From JBKHXU01 sp046565865 (GTDB lineage Bacteria; Pseudomonadota; Gammaproteobacteria; Acidiferrobacterales; Sulfurifustaceae), in assembly GCA_046565865.1 (NCBI GenBank), contig JBKHXU010000084.1, forward strand, positions 1-19,650: a stretch of 19,650 nucleotides of DNA, written 5' to 3'. How positions within the stretch are numbered: the first letter of the stretch is position 1; each line of letters opens with the position of its first letter. The notes under the pieces were generated by a model that saw only the letters and a program-made list of their open reading frames with translations, was not told the origin of the DNA and searched no databases. A program made the position numbers and the translations under genes. Shown here in pieces: positions 13,814 through 19,650 of the stretch.

Positions 13814-16621
13814 ATGCACAGTAAAACCCCCGCCGGCCCCGCCGCGGACGACACCGTTTTGAACAAGTCGTACGACCCGCACGCGATCGAAGCCACGATC
13901 TACGCGCGCTGGGAGCGCGCCGGCTATTTTGCGCCGTCGGGCAAGGGCGCGCCCTACTGCATCATGATCCCGCCGCCGAACGTGACCGGCAGCCTGCACA
14001 TGGGCCACGCGTTCCAGGACACACTCATGGACGCGCTCACGCGCTACCACCGCATGCGCGGCGACAACACACTGTGGCAGGCGGGCACCGACCACGCTGG
14101 CATCGCGACACAGATGGTGGTCGAGCGCCAACTGGAACAAGAAGGCATCAAGCGCACCGTGCTCGGGCGCGAGGAATTTTTAAAGCGCGTCTGGAAATGG
14201 AAGGAGCAATCCGGCGGCACCATCACGCGCCAGTTGCGGCGCATGGGCGCCTCGCTCGATTGGTCGCGCGAGCGCTTCACCATGGACGAGGGGCTGTCGC
14301 GCGCGGTAACCGAAGTATTCGTTCGGCTGCACGAAGAAGGGTTGATCTATCGCGGCAAGCGCCTGGTCAACTGGGACCCGGTGCTGCACACCGCGGTATC
14401 CGATCTCGAAGTGGTATCGGAAGAAGAGACCGGCAGTCTTTGGCACATCCGCTATCCGATCGCCGGCTCGAAAGAATATCTCGTGGTCGCGACCACGCGC
14501 CCCGAGACCATGCTCGGCGACACCGCGGTCGCGGTGCATCCAGAAGACGAGCGCTACAAACATCTCATCGGCAAACAGGTGGAGCTGCCGCTCACCGGCC
14601 GCACCATTCCCGTCATCGCCGATGAGTACGTCGACCGCACCTTTGGCAGCGGCTGCGTCAAGATCACGCCGGCGCACGACTTCAACGACTACGAAGTCGG
14701 CAAGCGCCATAAGCTGCCGCTGATTAACATTCTGACACCCGACGCCAAAATCGAGCTGCCGGCATCCGCGTACCATGGCCTCGACCGCTACGCCGCGCGC
14801 AAAAAAATTATCGCCGACTTGGAAGCGAAGGGCCTGCTCGACAAAACCGAGCCGCACAAGCTCATGGTGCCGCGCGGCGATCGCACCAACGCCGTCATCG
14901 AGCCGTATCTCACTGACCAGTGGTACGTGAAGATCGCCCCGCTCGCCGCGCCCGCGATCAAAGCGGTCGAGGACGGGCGCATCAAGTTCATCCCCGAAAA
15001 TTGGAACAAGACCTACTTCGAGTGGATGCGCAACATCCAGGACTGGTGCATCTCGCGCCAGCTCTGGTGGGGCCACCGCATTCCGGCGTGGTACGACGAC
15101 GCGGGTAATATTTTCGTGGCACGCACCGAGGCGGAAGCGAAGGCACAAGCCAAGCAGAAACTCGGGCGTGATGTCGCGCTCAAGCAAGACGACGACGTGC
15201 TCGACACCTGGTTCTCATCGGCGCTGTGGCCGTTCTCGACATTGGGCTGGCCGGAGCAGACACCCGCGCTCAAAACGTTTTACCCGACGAGCGTGCTCGT
15301 CACCGGCTTCGACATCATTTTCTTCTGGGTCGCGCGAATGGTGATGATGGGCCTCAAGTTCATGGGCGACGTGCCGTTTCGCGAGGTTTACATCCACGGC
15401 CTGGTGCGCGACGCGCACGGGCAGAAGATGTCGAAGTCGAAGGGCAATATCCTGGATCCGATCGACCTCATCGACGGCATCGATCTCGAATCGCTGGTGA
15501 AGAAACGCACCACCGGGCTGATGCAGCCGCAGATGGCGAAAAAGATCGAACAGGCGACGCGCAAGGAGTTTCCGAATGGCATCCCCGCCTACGGCACCGA
15601 CGCACTGCGCTTCACCTTCGCCAGCCTCGCGACCCAGGGGCGCGACATCAAGTTCGATCTCGGCCGCATCGAGGGCTATCGCAACTTCTGCAACAAGCTT
15701 TGGAACGCGGCGCGCTATGTGTTGATGAACACCGAGGGCCAAGATCTTGCGGGCGACGTGGAATTGAACAGCGTCGATCGCTGGATCGTCAGCCGCCGTA
15801 ACGAAGTGGCGGCCGCGGTGCAAACCGCGTTCAACGATTACCGCTTGGACCTGGGCAGCCAGGCGCTCTATAGCTTCGTGTGGCACGAGTACTGCGATTG
15901 GTATCTCGAACTCTCAAAGGTCGTGCTGACCAACCCAGCCAGCTCGCCCGCCGCGCTGCGCGGCACGCGCCGCACCTTGATCGAAACGCTGGAATGGGCG
16001 CTGCGGCTGCTGCACCCGTTCATGCCCTTCATCACCGAAGAAATCTGGCAGCGCGTCGCCCCGCTCGCCGGCAAAACCGGCGCGAGCGTCATGCTCGAAC
16101 CCTACCCCGTCATGAATGCGGCCGAGACCAATGCCACGGCGGCGGCGGAGATCGGCTGGGTCATGGCCCTGATCACCGCCGTGCGCACCATCCGCGCCGA
16201 GCGCGATATCTCGCCCGGCAAACCGCTGCCGCTACTGCTGGCCGAAGGCACCGAGACCGACCGCGTGCTGCTGCCGCGCTATCGGCACTACCTGGCCGCG
16301 CTCGCGCGCGCGGAATCGATCGACTGGCTCAAACCCGGCGCCACGGCACCCGAGTCGGCCATGACGCTCGTCGGCCAATTAAAGGTGTTGGTGCCCCTGG
16401 GGTCATTTATCGACAAATCGGCCGAACTTGCCCGCCTCGATCGCGAGCTAGAGCGGCTGCGCAAGGAGCTTTCCAAGGCGCGCGCGAAGCTCGACAATGC
16501 CGACTTCGTCGCCCGCGCGCCGCAAGCCGTGGTCGCGCAGGAGCAGCAGCGTGTCGCCGAGTTCGAGGCCGCGCTTGCGAAGCTGGCGGAACAGCGTCAG
16601 CGCGTCGAGTCGATGGGTTAA
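13814..16621 (+). CDS. valS: Valyl-tRNA synthetase
   Basis: Class I aminoacyl-tRNA synthetase that charges tRNA-Val and edits misactivated threonine. The 935 residues contain the HIGH motif in PPNVTGSLHMGH (54-65), a CP1 editing domain with TTRPETMLGDTAVAVHPED, the tryptophan-rich WCISRQLWWGHRIPAWY segment, the KMSKS motif at 538-542 (GQKMSKSKGN), an anticodon-binding domain (LWNAARYVLMN onward), and the C-terminal coiled coil (LDRELERLRKELSKARAKL). Length fits bacterial ValRS (about 950). ATG at 13814 is chosen with GGA at 13807-13809 as a weak ribosome site; a TTG nine bases upstream would add three residues. Palindromic repeats lie on both sides. Confidence 0.97.
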   Translation: MHSKTPAGPAADDTVLNKSYDPHAIEATIYARWERAGYFAPSGKGAPYCIMIPPPNVTGSLHMGHAFQDTLMDALTRYHRMRGDNTLWQAGTDHAGIATQMVVERQLEQEGIKRTVLGREEFLKRVWKWKEQSGGTITRQLRRMGASLDWSRERFTMDEGLSRAVTEVFVRLHEEGLIYRGKRLVNWDPVLHTAVSDLEVVSEEETGSLWHIRYPIAGSKEYLVVATTRPETMLGDTAVAVHPEDERYKHLIGKQVELPLTGRTIPVIADEYVDRTFGSGCVKITPAHDFNDYEVGKRHKLPLINILTPDAKIELPASAYHGLDRYAARKKIIADLEAKGLLDKTEPHKLMVPRGDRTNAVIEPYLTDQWYVKIAPLAAPAIKAVEDGRIKFIPENWNKTYFEWMRNIQDWCISRQLWWGHRIPAWYDDAGNIFVARTEAEAKAQAKQKLGRDVALKQDDDVLDTWFSSALWPFSTLGWPEQTPALKTFYPTSVLVTGFDIIFFWVARMVMMGLKFMGDVPFREVYIHGLVRDAHGQKMSKSKGNILDPIDLIDGIDLESLVKKRTTGLMQPQMAKKIEQATRKEFPNGIPAYGTDALRFTFASLATQGRDIKFDLGRIEGYRNFCNKLWNAARYVLMNTEGQDLAGDVELNSVDRWIVSRRNEVAAAVQTAFNDYRLDLGSQALYSFVWHEYCDWYLELSKVVLTNPASSPAALRGTRRTLIETLEWALRLLHPFMPFITEEIWQRVAPLAGKTGASVMLEPYPVMNAAETNATAAAEIGWVMALITAVRTIRAERDISPGKPLPLLLAEGTETDRVLLPRYRHYLAALARAESIDWLKPGATAPESAMTLVGQLKVLVPLGSFIDKSAELARLDRELERLRKELSKARAKLDNADFVARAPQAVVAQEQQRVAEFEAALAKLAEQRQRVESMG

Positions 16622-16630
16622 CAGAAAACC

Positions 16631-16745
16631 GTCATTGCGAGGAGCGACAGCGACGAAGCAATCTCGCAACGCAGGAGCGCCGGCATGAGATTGCTTCCCG
16701 CCGCACTGCGCTCGCGGCAATAGGCTCACTCGCTGGCAATGAGAC
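16631..16745. repeat. Long palindromic intergenic repeat, copy 2 (after valS)
   Basis: Begins GTCATTGCGAGGAGC like copy 1 and continues through CGACGAAGCAATCTC. The inner stem GAAGCAATCTC (16655-16665) pairs perfectly with GAGATTGCTTC (16687-16697). The outer arm is degraded (CTGGCAATGAGAC at the right end against CTCGCAATGAC in copy 1), so this copy has decayed on the right. It fills most of the valS/FKBP gap and could serve as the valS terminator structure. Confidence 0.8.
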
Positions 16746-16795
16746 CGTTTAGTTACGCTCGAAACACGATCAATCGCACTAACCAAGGAGTCGGA

Positions 16796-17551
16796 ATGAA
16801 ACTGCATCTCACCGTCGGCGTCATCGCCCTCGTTCTCGCCCAGCCACTCGTGGCCGCCGAGGAGACCGCCAAAAAAACGGCGCCGGCCAAGTCAGCGCCC
16901 GGCCTGACGACCGAAAAGCAGAAGTTCAGCTACACCGCGGGCCAGCAGGTCGGACAAAACGTCAAGCGCCAGAACATCGATTTCGACGCCAAGGCATTCG
17001 CGCTCGGCGTGCAGGACGCTCTGTCCAACGCCAAACCGAAACTGTCGCCGGAACAGATGCGCGCGGTGGTCGAGGGTTATCAGAAGAAGGAGATGGAAAA
17101 GCGCGAAGCCGCGGCCAAGAAGAACCAGGAGGCTAGCCAGGCGTTTCTCGCAGCCAACAAGAAAAAAGACGGCGTCACCACGCTACCAAGTGGCATTCAA
17201 TATAAGGTGCTGCAAAAAGGCAGCGGCAAGCAACCGACGGCGTCCGACACCGTGAGTGTGCACTACCGAGGCACGCTGCCCGACGGCAAGGAATTCGACA
17301 GTTCCTACGCGCGCAACGAGCCGGCCATTTTCCAAGTCAGTCAAGTCATCAAGGGTTGGCAGGAAGTCGTGCCGCTAATGAAGGAAGGCGCTAAGTGGAA
17401 CGTCGTGATCCCGTCCGATCTCGCCTACGGACCGCAAGGCGCCGGCAACGCCATCGGCCCGAATCAGACGCTGGTGTTCGACATCGAATTGATCAAGGTG
17501 CACGAGCAGGCACCGGCCGCGGGTGAGGCGGAGAAGAAAGACAAGCCGTAA
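16796..17551 (+). CDS. Periplasmic FKBP-type peptidyl-prolyl isomerase (Mip/FkpA-like)
   Basis: Folding chaperone that isomerises X-Pro bonds in envelope proteins. The 251 residues start with a signal peptide (1-20, cleavage near VAA-EE), then a helical N-terminal dimerisation domain (about 38-125, with KFSYTAGQQVGQNVKRQ and a long charged helix), then an FKBP domain (about 133-234). Typical FKBP pocket residues are visible: Y157 in HYRGTL, F167-D168 in EFDSS, V184-I185 and W188 in QVIKGWQE, Y211 in DLAYG, and F228. This is the FkpA/Mip layout; FklB lacks the signal peptide. The start is ATG 16796 with AAGGAG 6-11 bases upstream; an in-frame start at 16739 would put extra residues before the signal peptide. 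It appears to be a single-gene unit between two palindromic repeats. Confidence 0.93.
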   Translation: MKLHLTVGVIALVLAQPLVAAEETAKKTAPAKSAPGLTTEKQKFSYTAGQQVGQNVKRQNIDFDAKAFALGVQDALSNAKPKLSPEQMRAVVEGYQKKEMEKREAAAKKNQEASQAFLAANKKKDGVTTLPSGIQYKVLQKGSGKQPTASDTVSVHYRGTLPDGKEFDSSYARNEPAIFQVSQVIKGWQEVVPLMKEGAKWNVVIPSDLAYGPQGAGNAIGPNQTLVFDIELIKVHEQAPAAGEAEKKDKP

Positions 17552-17560
17552 TACGTAGCG

Positions 17561-17698
17561 CCTGTCCTTGCGCGGAGCGCAGCGACGAAGCGACCGCGAA
17601 GCGGTCGTCCCGAGCGATAAGCGAGGGACCTCCTCCCGGCGACTGCTGGGGCAAACAGTGGGGCGATTGCTTTGCTTCGCTTCGCTCGCATTGACAGG
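17561..17698. repeat. Compound palindromic repeat, copy 3 (after the FKBP gene)
   Basis: The left end (CCTGTCCTTGCGCGGAGCG, then CGACGAAGC) and the right end (GATTGCTT...GCTTCGCTCGCATTGACAGG) match the arms of copy 1. The middle (about 17591-17662) is different: it holds a separate perfect hairpin CGACCGC-GAA-GCGGTCG (17591-17607) and an imperfect palindrome TCCCGAGCGATAAGCGAGGGA (17608-17628). The element therefore looks like a third family member with other palindromic modules lodged in it. Together with its flanks it accounts for most of the 191-bp gap before ndh. Confidence 0.75.
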
Positions 17699-17742
17699 GT
17701 GAACACGCAACGTTAGCGCACCATTTTTATGAGCCGTCACGG

Positions 17743-19050
17743 ATGACGCTCTCTTCCATTCCCCACATTGTCATCGTCGGCGGCGGCGCCGGCGGGCTGG
17801 AGTTGGCCTCGCGCCTCGGGCGCAACTTTTCGCGCGAGCGGGCGCGCATCACGCTCATTGACCAGACCCTCACGCATCTGTGGAAGCCGCTGCTGCACGA
17901 GGTCGCCGCCGGTACGCTCGACTCACACGAGGACGATCTCGACTACATCGCGCAGGCGACGTGGCGTAATTTCGAGTTCCGCCTCGGGCGCATGGATGGG
18001 CTCGACCGCGCGCGCAAGATCGTGCGCATCGCGCCGACGCTCGACGCGACGGGCGCCGTCGTCATCCCGCCGCGCGAAATCCCGTACGACCTGCTCGTCA
18101 TCGCCGTCGGTAGCGTGACCAATGATTTTGGCATCGACGGCGTGCGCACGCATTGCGCGTTCCTCGACGATCGCGACGAGGCCGACCGGTTTCAGCACCG
18201 CCTGCTCGAAAGCTACATGCGGGCGCAAACACAATCGACCTCGCTCGCTCCCGGTCAGCTCAATGTCGCCATCGTCGGCGCCGGCGCCACCGGCGTCGAG
18301 CTTGTGGCCGAACTGCATCACGTGGCGCGGCAACTGGTCGCGTACGGCTTTGACCGCATCGTGCCGGAACGCGACGTGAAGCTGGTGCTGATTGAAGCGC
18401 ACGCGCGCATTCTCCCCGCGCTGCCGGAACGGCTGAGCGAGGCCGCGGCACAGGCGCTGCGCGGGCTCAACGTAGACGTATTGACCGGCAAGCGCGTCAC
18501 GCGCGCGACGGCCGATGGCCTGCACACCGCCGACGGCCTGTTCATCCCGGCCGCCATCAAGGTATGGGCCGCGGGCATCAAGGCGCCCGATTTTTTGCGC
18601 GACCTCGACGGTCTCGAAACCAACCGCGCCAACCAACTCATGGTAAAGCCGACGCTCGAGACCACGCGCGATCCCGCTATCTTTGCCTTCGGCGACTGCG
18701 CCAGCTGCCCGTGCGGCGCCAAGAGCGTGCCGCCGACGGCGCAGGCGGCGCATCAACAGGCATCGCTGCTAGTACGCTCGCTCGCACGCCGGTTGCGCGG
18801 CAAGACGCTGCCGAGCTACCGCTATCGCGACTACGGCTCACTCGTGTCGTTGAGCGAATACACCACCGTTGGCAATCTCATGGGCAACCTGATCGGCAAT
18901 ATCCGCGTACAGGGCTTCACCGCACGCGTGCTGTACCGTTCGCTCTACCGCCTGCACCAGCGCGCGCTGTTCGGCACCGTGCGCGCGGGCCTGCTCATGG
19001 TCGCCGACTGGCTCACGCGCCCCACGCGCCCGCGGACCAAACTGCATTAA
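17743..19050 (+). CDS. ndh: Type II NADH:quinone oxidoreductase (NDH-2)
   Basis: Single-subunit, non-proton-pumping NADH dehydrogenase bound to the cytoplasmic face of the inner membrane; passes electrons from NADH through FAD to quinone. The 435 residues have two Rossmann motifs: GGGAGG (13-18) for FAD and VGAGATGVE (178-186) for NADH. They also have the FAD segment FAFGDCASC (314-322), the AQAAHQQ motif (333-339) that lines the quinone site, and a C-terminal region (about 390-425) with amphipathic helices used for membrane attachment. Length matches E. coli Ndh (434). The ATG at 17743 is the only usable start, with no clear ribosome site. It is followed after 11 bp by a DUF3301 gene. The extra cysteine in C-A-S-C-P-C is a minor variation. 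Confidence 0.94.
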   Translation: MTLSSIPHIVIVGGGAGGLELASRLGRNFSRERARITLIDQTLTHLWKPLLHEVAAGTLDSHEDDLDYIAQATWRNFEFRLGRMDGLDRARKIVRIAPTLDATGAVVIPPREIPYDLLVIAVGSVTNDFGIDGVRTHCAFLDDRDEADRFQHRLLESYMRAQTQSTSLAPGQLNVAIVGAGATGVELVAELHHVARQLVAYGFDRIVPERDVKLVLIEAHARILPALPERLSEAAAQALRGLNVDVLTGKRVTRATADGLHTADGLFIPAAIKVWAAGIKAPDFLRDLDGLETNRANQLMVKPTLETTRDPAIFAFGDCASCPCGAKSVPPTAQAAHQQASLLVRSLARRLRGKTLPSYRYRDYGSLVSLSEYTTVGNLMGNLIGNIRVQGFTARVLYRSLYRLHQRALFGTVRAGLLMVADWLTRPTRPRTKLH

Positions 19051-19061
19051 CCGGGACTATT

Positions 19062-19367
19062 GTGGCTGAACTAACGCTGCTCGCCGTGCTCGCCGTCGCG
19101 CTCGGTTTATGGTTCGATCACCGCAAGGTTCAGGATCATGCGATCGCCTATTGTCGTCGCGCGTGCGCCGATGCGGGTTTGCAGTTCCTGGACGAGACCG
19201 CGGCACTGAGCCGGCTGCGCCTGCGACGCGACGCCGGCGGCACGGTGCGGTTCGAGCGCTGCTTTACGTTCGAATACAGCGGCGCACCCGGGGATCGCGG
19301 GCGCGGGTATCTCATCATGCTCGGGCACCGCGCCGATACGTTTGTGATCGAGGGCCGGACGCACTAA
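19062..19367 (+). CDS. DUF3301 family small membrane-anchored protein
   Basis: The 101 residues start with a hydrophobic helix (about 2-18, ELTLLAVLAVALGLWFDH). The family pattern follows: a helix with H-A-I-A-Y-C-R-R-A-C-A-D-A-G-L-Q-F-L-D-E-T, then RLRLRRD and a beta-rich stretch RFERCFTFEYSG ending in a short LGHRADTFVIEG. From memory this is DUF3301, a gammaproteobacterial family of unknown function. The start is GTG at 19062, 11 bp after the ndh stop; no ATG is available before the hydrophobic segment. Close spacing suggests co-transcription with ndh. No enzymatic residues are apparent. Confidence 0.82.
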   Translation: MAELTLLAVLAVALGLWFDHRKVQDHAIAYCRRACADAGLQFLDETAALSRLRLRRDAGGTVRFERCFTFEYSGAPGDRGRGYLIMLGHRADTFVIEGRTH

Positions 19368-19385
19368 CGAACGGTTCGCTCGTTA
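19365..19385. other. Inverted repeat joining the stop codons of the DUF3301 gene and the aldo/keto reductase gene
   Basis: TAACGA (19365-19370), a 9-nt centre, TCGTTA (19380-19385). The TAA stop of each convergent gene forms the outer half of each arm, so three of the six pairs follow from the two stops alone. No T-run. It is at best a weak bidirectional terminator. Confidence 0.25.
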
Positions 19386-19650
19386 CAGCGCCTGCACCCA
19401 CTGCGCCATGCGCTCGCGCGTCTTCGCGTCCGGCAACCGCCCGCGACCGGCCTGCATGTTGTCCACAAGATGCGCCGGCTTGCGCGTCGCGGGAATGGCG
19501 CAGGTCACGGCCGGGTGTGAGATGACGTACTTCAGAAAAAATTGGGCCCAACTCGAGCAATCGAACTCGGCGGCCCACGCGGGCAGCTCGCGCCCGCGTA
19601 CTTTACCGAAGAGACTCGCCTGCGCGAACGGCCGGTTGACCAACACCGCG
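19383..19650 (-). CDS. Aldo/keto reductase, C-terminal end (gene continues past the window)
   Basis: About 89 residues are visible up to the TAA at 19385-19383. The frame is open to the right window edge, and the GTG at 19646 is an internal valine, not a start. Seen: AVLVNRPF, then AWAAEFDCSSWAQFFLKYVISHPAVTCAIPATRKPAHLVDNMQAGRGRLPD. The ISHPAVTCAIPAT...HLVDNMQAGRG stretch is the C-terminal NADP(H)-binding loop and helix region of the aldo/keto reductase superfamily. Substrate cannot be told, and the catalytic Asp-Tyr-Lys-His residues lie outside the window. It is convergent with the DUF3301 gene, with 15 bp between stop codons. Confidence 0.88.
   Translation of the reverse strand, partial: AVLVNRPFAQASLFGKVRGRELPAWAAEFDCSSWAQFFLKYVISHPAVTCAIPATRKPAHLVDNMQAGRGRLPDAKTRERMAQWVQAL

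Noticed and set aside
14180..15187. 335-codon minus-strand frame opposite valS
   Set aside because: Shadow of valS; no ribosome site, no family resemblance.
13691..17698. Long repeats as a CRISPR array or insertion sequence
   Set aside because: Copies are kilobases apart with whole genes between, are internally palindromic, lack regular spacers, and contain no transposase.
17691..17719. TTGACA at 17691-17696 as a promoter for ndh
   Set aside because: It arises from the end of palindromic repeat copy 3, and no acceptable -10 box lies 16-18 bp downstream (TAGCGC at best).
18700..18720. Cysteine cluster C-A-S-C-P-C in NDH-2 as an extra metal site
   Set aside because: G-D-C-A-S-C-P is a normal NDH-2 sequence; one additional cysteine is not enough to propose a cluster.

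Overview
The window looks like a chromosomal housekeeping region of a GC-rich gammaproteobacterium. The evidence is a System I (Ccm) cytochrome c maturation locus, pepA-holC-valS next to divergent lptF-lptG, a periplasmic Mip/FkpA-type isomerase, a DUF3301 protein, and long runs of 1-4 bp gene overlaps. PepA keeps the metal-ligand numbering of E. coli PepA. I cannot name the genus from sequence alone. I see no CRISPR array, transposase, phage gene or toxin-antitoxin pair.

Layout. (1) 1-1288: 3' part of an O-antigen ligase/PglL-type membrane glycosyltransferase, visibly less GC-rich than the rest. (2) 1361-1614: two tRNA genes, Ala(CGC) and Arg(CCT). (3) 1653-4861, plus strand: ccmA-ccmB-ccmC-ccmD-ccmE-ccmG, starting 38 bp after tRNA-Arg. 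(4) 4868-8195, minus strand: ccmF-ccmH-ccmI, converging on ccmG with 6 bp between the stop codons. (5) 8196-8502: non-coding, with a good ccmF promoter, one perfect DnaA-box match and a likely lptG terminator. (6) 8503-10652, minus: lptF-lptG, the permease pair of the LPS exporter. (7) 10653-10936: divergent regulatory gap. (8) 10937-13681, plus: pepA, holC and a gene of unknown function. (9) 13814-16621: valS. (10) 16796-17551: secreted FKBP-type prolyl isomerase. (11) 17743-19367: type II NADH dehydrogenase and a DUF3301 protein. (12) 19383 to the window end, minus: C-terminal end of an aldo/keto reductase.

How the genes work together. The nine Ccm proteins form one complete pathway. CcmABCD load heme onto CcmE, CcmG supplies reductant, and CcmF/CcmH/CcmI attach heme to apocytochrome c. 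The locus is split into two convergent units: heme handling plus CcmG on one strand, and the CcmF/H/I ligation module on the other. LptF and LptG form the membrane core of the LptB2FG lipopolysaccharide extractor. The gaps flanking valS and the FKBP gene hold three copies of one long palindromic repeat family, and a different short palindrome lies in the lptF/pepA gap.

I did not find a convincing undescribed system. The best candidates for a second look are the unknown acidic, proline-rich protein between holC and valS, which carries an exact-spacing internal duplication; the partitioned ccm locus and its start directly behind a tRNA; the DnaA-box match upstream of the ccmF promoter; and the compound third copy of the palindromic repeat.
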